17,270 nt of DNA, from positions 1-17,270 of the forward strand of contig JAIIAN010000046.1 of the NCBI GenBank assembly GCA_022717655.1, given 5' to 3'. A program made the position numbers and the translations under genes. The DNA is from Bacillota bacterium (GTDB lineage: Bacteria > Bacillota > Clostridia > Lachnospirales > Lachnospiraceae). The notes under the pieces were generated by a model. It was not told where the DNA came from. It did not search any database and was given only the letters and a program-made list of their open reading frames with translations. Shown piece by piece: positions 6,486-14,887 of the stretch (position 1 is the stretch's first letter; the number at the start of each line of letters is the position of its first letter).

Positions 6486-7859
6486 TCAATATTTGCCGTA
6501 ATATTCGTCCAGATACTTGTCATCAATACGTTTCAGTTCGCTTCTAGGCAGTAAGGAAAGCAGTTTCCAGCCGATACGAAGAGTTTCTTCGATATCACGG
6601 TTTGCATTATACCCCTGTGAAACATATTCCTGTTCAAATGCATCTGCAAATTTTGCATAAATTAAGTCGATGTCAGAAAGTGCTGCTTCACCAAGGATGG
6701 TCATCAGCTCTTTCGCATCTTTACCACGGGCATAAGCTGCAAATAACTGGTTCATTGTATTTGCATGGTCTGCACGGGTTTTTCCTTCACCAATACCTTT
6801 ATCTTTCAGACGGGACAGCGATGGGAGTACATCGATTGGCGGTGTTACACCTTTTCTGTAAAGCTCACGGCTTAAGATAATCTGACCTTCTGTGATGTAT
6901 CCGGTAAGGTCAGGGATTGGGTGAGTTTTATCATCTTCAGGCATGGTCAGAATCGGAATCATGGTAATAGAACCATTACTTCCTTTCTTACGTCCTGCTC
7001 TTTCATACATTGTTGCAAGGTCTGTGTACATGTAACCTGGATAACCACGACGTCCTGGAACTTCTTTACGTGCGGCAGATACCTCACGAAGTGCATCGGC
7101 GTAGTTTGTGATATCAGTCAGGATAACCAGTACGTGCATATCTTTTTCAAATGCAAGATATTCTGCTGCGGTTAATGCCATCTTCGGTGTTGCAATACGC
7201 TCTACCGCAGGGTCATTTGCAAGGTTGATAAACAGAACCGTTCTGTCAATCGCTCCGGTTTCTTTAAAACTTTCAATAAAGAAGTTGGATTCCTCGAATG
7301 TGATACCCATTGCAGCAAATACAACGGCGAAGTTTTCACCTGTTCCACGAACTTTTGCCTGTCTTGCTATCTGTGCTGCCAGCTGTGCATGTGGCAGACC
7401 GGATGCTGAGAAGATTGGAAGTTTCTGTCCACGAACCAGTGTGTTCAGTCCGTCGATTGCGGATACACCAGTCTGAATAAATTCTTCCGGATACATTCTG
7501 GCTGCTGGATTCATTGGCAGACCATTGATATCTCTTCTTTCTTCCGGAAGGATTTCCGGACCATCATCGATTGGACGTCCCAGACCATCAAAGACACGGC
7601 CAAGCATATCTTCTGATACACCAAGTTCCATGCTTCGTCCAAGGAAACGTACTTTACTGTTAGACAGGTTGATACCTGTTGAACTTTCAAATAACTGTAC
7701 TAAAGCGTCCGTTCCGTTAATTTCCAGAACTTTACAACGTCTTGTTTCTCCACTTGCCAGCTCGATTTCTCCCAGCTCGTCATAGTGTACATTTTCAACA
7801 CCACGTACTAACATCAGAGGTCCGGCAACTTCCTGTATGGTTCTATACTCTTTCGGCAT
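6486..7859 (-). CDS. ntpB: V/A-type ATPase subunit B (non-catalytic head subunit)
   Basis: A 457-residue regulatory partner of the A subunit in the A3B3 head. It has the beta-barrel N-terminus (residues about 1-75) and a nucleotide-fold core. In place of a Walker A loop it carries SASGLPHAQLAA (151-162), the normal degenerate form for B subunits and not a defect. PSLSRLKDKG contains Arg350, the same number as the arginine finger reported in the Enterococcus hirae B subunit, so it should complete the catalytic site on subunit A. The start ATG 7859 follows the ntpA stop by one base, with AAAGGAGG inside the end of ntpA, indicating translational coupling and matched production. Full family length. 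Confidence 0.97.
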   Translation of the reverse strand: MPKEYRTIQEVAGPLMLVRGVENVHYDELGEIELASGETRRCKVLEINGTDALVQLFESSTGINLSNSKVRFLGRSMELGVSEDMLGRVFDGLGRPIDDGPEILPEERRDINGLPMNPAARMYPEEFIQTGVSAIDGLNTLVRGQKLPIFSASGLPHAQLAAQIARQAKVRGTGENFAVVFAAMGITFEESNFFIESFKETGAIDRTVLFINLANDPAVERIATPKMALTAAEYLAFEKDMHVLVILTDITNYADALREVSAARKEVPGRRGYPGYMYTDLATMYERAGRKKGSNGSITMIPILTMPEDDKTHPIPDLTGYITEGQIILSRELYRKGVTPPIDVLPSLSRLKDKGIGEGKTRADHANTMNQLFAAYARGKDAKELMTILGEAALSDIDLIYAKFADAFEQEYVSQGYNANRDIEETLRIGWKLLSLLPRSELKRIDDKYLDEYYGKY

Positions 7860-7860
7860 T

Positions 7861-9627
7861 CTAGAAGTCCTCCTTTCCTAATACATTCGCAATTTCTGAT
7901 GCCAGTTCTTTTCCGATACGGTCGTATTCTTCATCTAATTTATCTTCTGTCACATATTTGAAACGTCCGATTTTTTCACGAACTTCCATTTTAAGCAGTC
8001 CTTGAATGGAAGCACCTTTTTCCAACGCTTCTTTGGACTGTTCATAAAATGCTACAACCAGCTGCATCAAAAGATGCTGTTTTTTCAGTGAACTGTAGGT
8101 ATCTACTTCGTGGAAGGAGTTCTGATGTAAGAAGTCCTCACGGATAGAACGAGCGGCTTCCATTTTCAGACGGTCGCCTGCGGAAAGAGCATCCATACCT
8201 ACCATCTTAACGATTTCTTCAAGTTCTGCCTCATCCTGAAGCAGACCCATTAATTTCTGACGGTTATCCATCCAGTCACTTGCAACCTGTGTGTTGAACC
8301 AGTCTTTCATGTTATCCAGATACAGAGAATAACTGGTCAGCCAGTTGATTGCAGGGAAGTGACGTTTATAAGCCAGAGCAGAATCCAGACCCCAGAATAC
8401 TTTTACAATACGAAGGGTTGCCTGAGAAACCGGCTCGGAAATATCACCACCTGGAGGAGATACGGCTCCGATAACGGAAAGTGCGCCTTCTCTCTTATCT
8501 TTTCCAAGAGAAATTACATGTCCAGCTCTTTCATAGAACTGTGCCAGACGAGAACCAAGATATGCCGGATAACCTTCTTCACCAGGCATTTCTTCCAAAC
8601 GTCCTGACATTTCACGAAGTGCCTCTGCCCAACGTGAGGTGGAGTCTGCCATCAGTGCTACGGAATATCCCATATCACGGAAATATTCTGCAATTGTAAT
8701 ACCGGTATAAATAGAAGCTTCTCGAGCTGCAACCGGCATATCGGAAGTATTTGCAATCAGAACGGTTCTTTCCATCAGAGACTGACCTGTTTTCGGGTCT
8801 TTCAGTTCAGGGAACTCATTTAATACGTCAGTCATCTCATTTCCACGCTCTCCACAACCGATGTAAACAACGATATCTGCGTCAGCCCATTTTGCAAGCT
8901 GATGCTGGATAACTGTTTTACCACTACCGAATGGTCCAGGAACAGCTGCAACACCACCCTTTGCAATTGGGAAGAAAGTATCAACTACTCGCTGACCTGT
9001 TACAAGCGGCATTTCCGGAGGAAGTTTTTTCAGATATGGACGTCCACGACGAACCGGCCATTTCTGCATCATCGTAAGTTCTTTGTCCCCGTTTTCTGTT
9101 TCAATTACGGCAACCACTTCTTCTACTGTAAACTCACCGGCTTTAATTTCTTTTACTTTACCCTTGATTCCGTAAGGAACCATGATTTTATGATTTACTA
9201 CAATTGTTTCCTGAACAGTACCGATAATATCTCCTGCTTCTACTTCATCACCTGCTTTTACAGTTGGTTCAAAGTTCCATTTGATCTCTCTTTTCAGAGA
9301 AGGAACTTCAACACCTCTTTTTAAGTTAGTTCCGGAAACTTTCATGATATCATCAAGCGGACGCTGGATTCCATCGTAAATACTGGTAATCAGACCAGGT
9401 CCAAGTTCTACGGAAAGAGGTGCATCTGTAGATTCTACCGGTTCTCCAGGTCCGAGACCTGATGTCTCCTCGTAAACCTGAACACTGGCTTCATCACCAT
9501 GCATCTCGATGATTTCACCAATCAGACGCTGGTTACTTACACGAACCACGTCGTACATATTTGCATCGCGCATTCCCTCTGCAATAACCAGCGGTCCTGC
9601 AACTTTTTTAATCGTACCTTTGCTCAT
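7861..9627 (-). CDS. ntpA: V/A-type ATPase catalytic subunit A
   Basis: The 588-residue catalytic subunit of the soluble head. ATP hydrolysis or synthesis here drives or uses rotation of the central stalk. Visible elements are an N-terminal beta-barrel, the A-type 'non-homologous' insertion (about 110-190, typical of V/A rather than F-type enzymes), and the P-loop GPFGSGKT at 231-238 with Lys237 and Thr238. The GER motif places catalytic Glu260 and Arg261, each one number below the E. hirae equivalents. DSTSRWAEALRE and GYPAYLGSRLAQFYERAG follow further on. The start is ATG 9627 with AGGTGA about 10 nt upstream, 58 nt after the preceding gene. Full length, with no missing key residue. Confidence 0.98.
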   Translation of the reverse strand: MSKGTIKKVAGPLVIAEGMRDANMYDVVRVSNQRLIGEIIEMHGDEASVQVYEETSGLGPGEPVESTDAPLSVELGPGLITSIYDGIQRPLDDIMKVSGTNLKRGVEVPSLKREIKWNFEPTVKAGDEVEAGDIIGTVQETIVVNHKIMVPYGIKGKVKEIKAGEFTVEEVVAVIETENGDKELTMMQKWPVRRGRPYLKKLPPEMPLVTGQRVVDTFFPIAKGGVAAVPGPFGSGKTVIQHQLAKWADADIVVYIGCGERGNEMTDVLNEFPELKDPKTGQSLMERTVLIANTSDMPVAAREASIYTGITIAEYFRDMGYSVALMADSTSRWAEALREMSGRLEEMPGEEGYPAYLGSRLAQFYERAGHVISLGKDKREGALSVIGAVSPPGGDISEPVSQATLRIVKVFWGLDSALAYKRHFPAINWLTSYSLYLDNMKDWFNTQVASDWMDNRQKLMGLLQDEAELEEIVKMVGMDALSAGDRLKMEAARSIREDFLHQNSFHEVDTYSSLKKQHLLMQLVVAFYEQSKEALEKGASIQGLLKMEVREKIGRFKYVTEDKLDEEYDRIGKELASEIANVLGKEDF

Positions 9628-9685
9628 GGGAACGAATCACCTGCTTTCTAAAATATTCGTATCGTGACTTTACTAAAATTAATCA

Positions 9686-10009
9686 TCACGTTTCACTTCC
9701 AAAAAGGATATCCGAGCCAACAGCCTGCTCTACGGATTTCTTCACGCCTTCCACACCATCGCCTGTATTACCGGAAACGCCCGGAATACGGATAACAGCA
9801 GGGAAAAGCTGCTCCTGAAATTTTTCGATTATTTTTTCACACTCTGCAGCCATCGCTTCTGTAATATAAATAATTCCATATTCATTTGCTGCAAGTGCCT
9901 CTAATTTTTCTTCGGCCTCTTTTCGGGATGTTACCGGAAACGTGTCAAGACCCAGCGCCGCAAAGCCAAAAATGCTGTCATAATCACCTACTACCGCAAT
10001 CTTATACAT
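9686..10009 (-). CDS. ntpG: V/A-type ATPase subunit F (central stalk, NtpG)
   Basis: A 107-residue small Rossmann-like subunit that sits beside subunit D in the rotor and affects its activity. YKIAVVGDYDSIFGFAALGLDTFPV is the usual N-terminus of the family (shown here in part: VVGDYDSIFGFAALG), followed by EYGIIYITE and FPAVIRIPG. The ATG at 10009 overlaps the end of the subunit C gene by 8 nt, with AAGGG before it, so the two are translationally coupled. It is called subunit F in general V/A nomenclature and NtpG in the Enterococcus scheme; some annotations use atpF. Confidence 0.93.
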   Translation of the reverse strand: MYKIAVVGDYDSIFGFAALGLDTFPVTSRKEAEEKLEALAANEYGIIYITEAMAAECEKIIEKFQEQLFPAVIRIPGVSGNTGDGVEGVKKSVEQAVGSDILFGSET

Positions 10010-10979
10010 ACATTTCCCTTACCCTTTCCCGAATAGAATCATCCGACAGTCCGCTGCGCTTACCGGACACAATGATTCGTACCGTTTTTATTTCATTTTC
10101 CCTTGCCAGCACATAAGCTACCAAAGGACCTACCGAAAACGACTGATATTTCTGAGGTTGCATGGTCTGCATCATTCGGTTGTCACACCAACGTTCAAAT
10201 GCGGAAGCTGATTCTGCAATCGCTCTTCCACCTTCTGCATACTCTGTCTGGGAAAGATACTCTACAATTGCATCCATTCCACTGACTGCTGCTTTTGCAA
10301 GCTGGGTTACACTTAATGATTCACATTCCGCCATCGCACGCTTCATAAATTCCATAGATTTTGCGGTTTTCTGTGCACGCACGGCAATCTTAATATCGGC
10401 AATGGCAACTGTCGATTCAGCATACTCTTTAATAATGCTGTCCTTTGCCTCTTTTCCTGCCTGATAAACAGCTTCGAGCTGTGCCTTGTCTATGATGATA
10501 TCACAAAGCTGCCCGTCTCTGGTATGAAGCAGTGCCTCATAAGCTTCTTTTGCCGCTTCTGACATTATCTTTGGAAGTCTGGAAAAATCTTTGCTTCTTA
10601 CAATCTCAAGCATCTCATCCGGACTGATGGAAGTATCTTCATAATAAATATTTAAATGCTTTCCACTTTCAGATGTACACGCATCTTTAATTGCAGCTTT
10701 TAAATTGTGAAACAGATTCGGATAAGACAATACATCAAATACTGACATATCCACCCCTAAATCACGGATTGTCTCCCAGATTTTTTCCTGCTCCCTGCTT
10801 AATATCGCCTCTGCATTTTCCGGTGTATCGGCATCTCCCCAGCCTTTTTCCTGAAGCAACTGCAGGCACTGCACATCTGTCTGGCATGCCATCAGCTGTT
10901 CAATCACCGCTGAATTTAATAAAGATGTCTCTAACGCACGGATTCGCGCAACCGCATAAGTGTATTTTGTATCAATCAA
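10002..10979 (-). CDS. ntpC: V/A-type ATPase subunit C (rotor adaptor to the K ring)
   Basis: A 325-residue, almost wholly helical protein that forms the funnel linking the D/F shaft to the membrane proteolipid ring. The N-terminus IDTKYTYAVARIRALETSLL is characteristic, and the length matches the family. The start is a TTG at 10979. No ATG is suitably placed, and an excellent GGAGG lies 8 nt upstream, which decides the start. The gene begins 29 nt after ntpE and overlaps ntpG at its end. There is no membrane segment, as expected for this subunit. Confidence 0.93.
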   Translation of the reverse strand: MIDTKYTYAVARIRALETSLLNSAVIEQLMACQTDVQCLQLLQEKGWGDADTPENAEAILSREQEKIWETIRDLGVDMSVFDVLSYPNLFHNLKAAIKDACTSESGKHLNIYYEDTSISPDEMLEIVRSKDFSRLPKIMSEAAKEAYEALLHTRDGQLCDIIIDKAQLEAVYQAGKEAKDSIIKEYAESTVAIADIKIAVRAQKTAKSMEFMKRAMAECESLSVTQLAKAAVSGMDAIVEYLSQTEYAEGGRAIAESASAFERWCDNRMMQTMQPQKYQSFSVGPLVAYVLARENEIKTVRIIVSGKRSGLSDDSIRERVREMYV

Positions 10980-11008
10980 AACAAGTTCCTCCTTTTTGCG
11001 GTTATCGC

Positions 11009-11605
11009 TTATGAAAATAATAATACATGAACTTTATCGGAAAGTTCACCTTTCTTGGAATCGAACATTGCCTTAAAGGTACAGTTTTCTTCGATTCCTC
11101 CATATAAAAGAACAAAACCGCCGCGGATATTATCATTTCCCTCTTTTAACAGAGTCAGTTTTCCGCCTTTTTTGGCTGCAATGTCCATAATTTCGCTTTC
11201 AAAATTTTCCGGCATTCTCTTTAAATCATTGGAAGAGAAGCAGATGCTTCCCTCCTGTGGCAGAACGAATTTTTTCAGCATTTTGCGGATAAATTCAAAA
11301 TAAGATTTATCATCTAACACCAACAGTGCTTCATAAACGTCATCGAGAATCTTTGCAATCACTTCCTGTTTTGCCTGAAGAATTGCTTTTCTTTTCTGCA
11401 GATCACGGGAAGATGCTGCTCTTTCTTTTACCGCTTCGAGTTCCGCCTCTGATTTTTTGGAGATACGCCCACATTCTGCCTCAGCATTTTCTTTTGCTGT
11501 CTGCATTACTTTTTCTGCATCCTGCTTCGCTTCATCCAAAATTTTCTTTGCACTTAGCTCTGCTTCGTTCAGAATCTGGCTTTTCATTTTTTCTAATCCA
11601 GTCAT
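11009..11605 (-). CDS. ntpE: V/A-type ATPase subunit E (peripheral stalk)
   Basis: A 198-residue subunit of the outer stalk that holds the A3B3 head still against the membrane part. The first half (about 1-95) is a long charged coiled coil rich in Ala, Glu and Lys (AELSAKKILDEAKQDAEKVM and similar). The second half is a globular alpha/beta domain ending GGFVLLYGGIEENCTF, the usual E-subunit signature for head contact. Its partner should be the small coiled-coil subunit at the start of the operon. ATG 11605 has AAAGGAG 9 nt upstream, and the gene lies 65 nt after ntpK. Confidence 0.94.
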   Translation of the reverse strand: MTGLEKMKSQILNEAELSAKKILDEAKQDAEKVMQTAKENAEAECGRISKKSEAELEAVKERAASSRDLQKRKAILQAKQEVIAKILDDVYEALLVLDDKSYFEFIRKMLKKFVLPQEGSICFSSNDLKRMPENFESEIMDIAAKKGGKLTLLKEGNDNIRGGFVLLYGGIEENCTFKAMFDSKKGELSDKVHVLLFS

Positions 11606-11670
11606 CCCTGCGCTCTCCTTTGCTCTTTTTCTTTCCTGTTTCTATTTTTCGCCCTATAAGTCCTGTAAAA

Positions 11671-12147
11671 TTAGAAGGACAGGTTTGTTACTGAAAGAAT
11701 AGAAATCAGAAGAGCAAGGATTGCATAAGTTTCAACCATTGCAGGGAAAAGCATTGCTTTACCAAACTGTTCCGGTTTCTTTGCTACAATACCGATTGCT
11801 GCTGCTGAAGTCATTCCCTGATATTTACCGGAAATCAGACCTACAATACCAATCGGAAGGCATGCTGCAAGTACTAAAAGACCCTGCTGAGGTGTTAAAT
11901 CTAACATTCCGCCACCTAATAAACCGATTTTAGAAAGTGTAATAAATCCAACTAACAGACCATAAATACCCTGTGTACCCGGAAGAAGCTGCATAATCAG
12001 AACTTTCGCAAATTTGCTTGGGTCTTCTGATACAACTCCTGAAGCTGCCTGTCCTGCAATACCTACACCGATTGCTGAACCTGCACCTGCTAAAAATACT
12101 GCTACTGCTGCACCAAGTAATGCATAAACAATTCCTAACTGACTCAT
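11671..12147 (-). CDS. ntpK: V/A-type ATPase proteolipid subunit K (membrane rotor ring)
   Basis: A 158-residue double-hairpin proteolipid with four membrane helices; copies form the ion-carrying ring. The ion-binding carboxylate is Glu139 in PAMVETYA. Residues matching the Na+ site known from E. hirae NtpK are present: Leu55, Thr58, Gln59 and Tyr62 in LLPGTQGIYG (E. hirae Leu61, Thr64, Gln65, Tyr68), plus Gln110 and Glu139 at the same numbers. Sodium transport is therefore likely, though not proven. The first hairpin lacks a glutamate at the equivalent place, normal for this fused 16-kDa type. The ATG overlaps the ntpI stop in an ATGA, with GGAGG 10 nt upstream. Such coupling suits a subunit needed in many copies. 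Confidence 0.97.
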   Translation of the reverse strand: MSQLGIVYALLGAAVAVFLAGAGSAIGVGIAGQAASGVVSEDPSKFAKVLIMQLLPGTQGIYGLLVGFITLSKIGLLGGGMLDLTPQQGLLVLAACLPIGIVGLISGKYQGMTSAAAIGIVAKKPEQFGKAMLFPAMVETYAILALLISILSVTNLSF

Positions 12148-14180
12148 AAATAAGTTTCCTCCTTAACATCCACGTATTTCGTAGTTAATTTAAATGGGTT
12201 AAATGGCTTTCCGCCACCCTCGTAAAATTTTCCGAAGAATTCTACAAACTGCAAACGATTTGTATGCACATAAGCACCTAACAAGTTAATTGCCAGATTT
12301 AATGTGTGACCAATGATAAATACAACAATAAATCCGATTGCACCAAGAATTCCATCTCCTAACATACTTCCCATCTGGTTTACAACCGATGCGATAACTC
12401 CTGTCGCAAGACCAAGAGCTAACAGACGGGAATAAGAAAGTACATCACTTAACCATCCTGTTACGTTATAAATATCATAAGCTCCAAGTGCCAGACGAAG
12501 TGCGACATTTTTATTTGCACGTCCAGACATCAGAAGCAGACCGACTGCACCTGCGATTGCCATTACTTTACCTGTCACAGAAACTGCCGGTGGGAATGTT
12601 CCTGCCGGAATCTGTGAGATAGAAGCAAAGATTGAACTTGGAAGCAGCATTAAAATCAAACCGATTAAGAACACATACCAGATAATAACATCACAGAAGA
12701 AATCCATATATTGTTTTTCTTTTGCTAACATATATCCTTTAATTCCAAGTCCCATAAACAGGTGAATCACACCAAACAGCATGGAGTACATTAAAAGGCG
12801 CATCGGGTCGTTAAGAGGAACAAACCATACTGCCTTAATCAATCCCGTTGACGGCACATCTACGTGGAAGAATGTTCTTGCAACCACGTCAATGGCATCA
12901 CCAAAGTATCCGCCAAACAGGACACCCCATACTAAAGTGGAAAGTCCACAATACATAAACATTTTCAATGACTTATACATTCCACGCTCCATGCGCGGGA
13001 ATTTTTTGATTGCGATGAAACAGGCCAGGAAAATAACCAGACCATAAGCCGCATCGGAAAGCATCAGACCGAAGAAGAATACATAGAAAAATGACATAAT
13101 AAATGTCGGGTCTACTTCTCCTTTTTTCGGGAGACCATAAGATTCCAGAACACCTTCTACGGATTCAGAAAATCCATTGTTGGAAAGCACAACAGGTGCT
13201 TCTTCCTCTTCTTTAATTTCTTCAATTTCGACAACTAAATCATAGTTCTCTTCCATCGCTTTTTTTACTGCGTTTGCTGCTTTTTTCGGTACATAGCCAC
13301 TGATTAAGAATGTCTTTTCAGACTGCGGAATTGTGCCTAATACTTCATATTTCTGTGCTCTTGTACGGAAATAATCGGAAATCACACGTAACTGTGCACG
13401 TTTATCTGCACATTCCTTGATATGATTTTGACAAACTTCAATCTGTTTTTCCAAAAGTCCAATTTCAGCAGTCAGATTTTCCTGCTCTACTTTTGGAATT
13501 TCATCACACAGCTGAGACGGTCTTGCAAATCCACCCTGTCTCAATGCGTTTTCAACCAGTTCTGCCTGCTCTCTCAGACAAAGTACTACTACATAAGTAC
13601 TGTCTCTGTCTGAGGAAAGAATCGTAACATCTACACCTTCGGCATCCGGTGCATGTTCTGCTGTCAGTGTATAAATTTCTTCCAGCGTCATAACACTTGA
13701 AAAACTTCCAATCAGAGCTTTTACGCTGCCGGTACCTTCAAAATTCATCGGTACATCCAGACTAAGCCATGGATTTAAGGCTTCTATCTGATTTTCTGTT
13801 TTCTGAATATTGGCACGACACTCTGCAATTTCTTTCTGCCAGCCAATCAAATCAGATACCACATCCATGATGTCTTCTTTTTTTGAAATACTCTCTGCGT
13901 ATTTTTCTTTTTCAATTAGTGTCTTGCCCTCAAGACTAGACAAAAAGGAAGTTTTTTCCGGTGCATATTCCTGAAGAATCTCAAGTGCCTGGTCTGCAGA
14001 TGACGCTTTCTTTTCAAAGAGAATTCTTGTTCCCTGCGTATCCTGCTTCTCAAAACCACTTTCGTCCTCAAGCACCTGACTGACTTCCATTACTCCCATG
14101 GACTGCAGTTTCTCAAGGATAGATTTCCGGTCCTTTTTCAGTGCGCAGATACTAACTCGCTGCATCTGCAATACTGCCAT
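12144..14180 (-). CDS. ntpI: V/A-type ATPase subunit I (a-type stator and ion channel)
   Basis: A 678-residue two-part protein. The cytosolic half (about 1-350) has long charged coiled coils that meet the peripheral stalks. The C-terminal half has about seven to eight membrane helices forming the ion half-channels against the K ring. The essential membrane arginine is very likely Arg585 in SYSRLLALGLATG, and Arg642 (VHTNRLQFVEFF) corresponds to the second conserved arginine; E. hirae NtpI has the pair 56 residues apart, here 57. The conserved tail EFFGKFYEGGGKPFNPF is intact. ATG 14180 follows AAAGGAGGG, 82 nt after the preceding gene. Full length. Confidence 0.97.
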   Translation of the reverse strand: MAVLQMQRVSICALKKDRKSILEKLQSMGVMEVSQVLEDESGFEKQDTQGTRILFEKKASSADQALEILQEYAPEKTSFLSSLEGKTLIEKEKYAESISKKEDIMDVVSDLIGWQKEIAECRANIQKTENQIEALNPWLSLDVPMNFEGTGSVKALIGSFSSVMTLEEIYTLTAEHAPDAEGVDVTILSSDRDSTYVVVLCLREQAELVENALRQGGFARPSQLCDEIPKVEQENLTAEIGLLEKQIEVCQNHIKECADKRAQLRVISDYFRTRAQKYEVLGTIPQSEKTFLISGYVPKKAANAVKKAMEENYDLVVEIEEIKEEEEAPVVLSNNGFSESVEGVLESYGLPKKGEVDPTFIMSFFYVFFFGLMLSDAAYGLVIFLACFIAIKKFPRMERGMYKSLKMFMYCGLSTLVWGVLFGGYFGDAIDVVARTFFHVDVPSTGLIKAVWFVPLNDPMRLLMYSMLFGVIHLFMGLGIKGYMLAKEKQYMDFFCDVIIWYVFLIGLILMLLPSSIFASISQIPAGTFPPAVSVTGKVMAIAGAVGLLLMSGRANKNVALRLALGAYDIYNVTGWLSDVLSYSRLLALGLATGVIASVVNQMGSMLGDGILGAIGFIVVFIIGHTLNLAINLLGAYVHTNRLQFVEFFGKFYEGGGKPFNPFKLTTKYVDVKEETYL

Positions 14181-14262
14181 GTTCGCATCCCTCCTTTTTT
14201 GTTTTGTTAAACTTTAAGCGGATATCTTTTATTTCTACCGCTTCTTCCGGTGCATTTCGCAC

Positions 14263-14571
14263 TCAGATTAATTCGGAAATAATCAAATCAACCGCTTCAT
14301 TCTTGCGGCCTATTGCCGCAGCTTTCATGCTTTCAATTTCTTTCTCCGTCTGTTTTAAAGCTTCGTCTGTGCGTTGCTTTTCGGAGTTCTCTGCAGATTC
14401 ACGCAATTTTTCCGCCTTCTGCTGTGCTTCAGAAACCATGTCCGCATACAGTTTTTTGGAAGCTTCCTCTGCTTCCTGGGATATTTTTAAGCTCTGACGT
14501 TTGGCTTCCTGCACCATTTCATCTGCTTTTTTCTCTGCATCCCTGATTTCTTTGATTGTTCCTTCTATCAC
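14263..14571 (-). CDS. ntpF: V/A-type ATPase small peripheral-stalk subunit (G/H type, NtpF-like)
   Basis: A 102-residue, continuous coiled-coil protein dominated by Ala, Glu, Lys and Gln (for example EKKADEMVQEAKRQSLKISQ), with no globular part. This matches the G/H-type stalk subunit (AhaH in archaea, NtpF in E. hirae) that pairs with subunit E. Its place as first gene, directly before ntpI, is the standard operon order. The start is GTG 14571, with GAAGGTGG ending about 8 nt upstream; no ATG is in frame. The sequence alone is low-complexity, so the call rests partly on position. The predicted transcript start is only about 20 nt upstream. Confidence 0.85.
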   Translation of the reverse strand: MIEGTIKEIRDAEKKADEMVQEAKRQSLKISQEAEEASKKLYADMVSEAQQKAEKLRESAENSEKQRTDEALKQTEKEIESMKAAAIGRKNEAVDLIISELI

Positions 14572-14597
14572 AGTATCACCACCTTCACATATTTTAA

Positions 14598-14626
14598 ATA
14601 TTACTATGCTTTATGCATTTTGTCAA
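14598..14626 (-). promoter_or_regulatory. Main promoter of the ATPase operon
   Basis: On the minus strand a consensus -35 TTGACA (14626-14621), a 17-nt spacer and TAATAT (14603-14598) predict a start near 14591, 20 nt before the GTG start of the first gene. No other promoter of this quality was seen between the nine genes. Confidence 0.75.
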
Positions 14627-14803
14627 TATTTTAACGTACAATTACAAATTTTGCATCATTTTTTTATTTTTATTTTATAATAAGCACGCAATACCAGAAA
14701 ATGCACGTCATACCCTCTACCTAAATCTGTATTTTTTTGTACATTTTGCCAGTTTCTGTTCAATATTTGAATGTGTTTCTTCTTATTATAAATGTAGCAC
14801 TTT
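14627..14803. other. AT-rich intergenic stretch without a supported gene
   Basis: The full gap between the ATPase operon and the binding-protein gene is 316 nt. It holds the operon promoter at one end and the binding-protein terminator at the other. The stretch between them is AT-rich. A 73-codon minus-strand frame crosses it but starts upstream of the terminator hairpin and has no ribosome site. I see nothing else I can support. Confidence 0.6.
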
Positions 14804-14850
14804 AGCACAAAAAATTGCCTTGTATTTTTGAATAAATACAAGGCAATTTT
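14804..14850 (-). terminator. Strong intrinsic terminator of the binding-protein gene
   Basis: A perfect 17-bp stem (14811-14827 with 14834-14850) encloses a 6-nt loop. On the minus strand the final arm, ending CAATTTT, runs straight into further T residues (TTTTTTG overall). It is about 38 nt after the stop codon. Confidence 0.92.
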
Positions 14851-14887
14851 CACTCTATCTTTATCGTTACATTTCAATTTTCAGTTT

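Noticed and set aside
7376..7415. Lack of a Walker A motif in the ATPase B subunit, considered as an inactivating change.
   Set aside because: B subunits of V/A-type ATPases normally lack a canonical P-loop; the arginine finger Arg350 is present.
14656..14877. A 73-codon minus-strand frame between the binding-protein gene and the ATPase operon.
   Set aside because: It begins upstream of the strong terminator hairpin and has no ribosome site. Its composition is that of AT-rich non-coding DNA.
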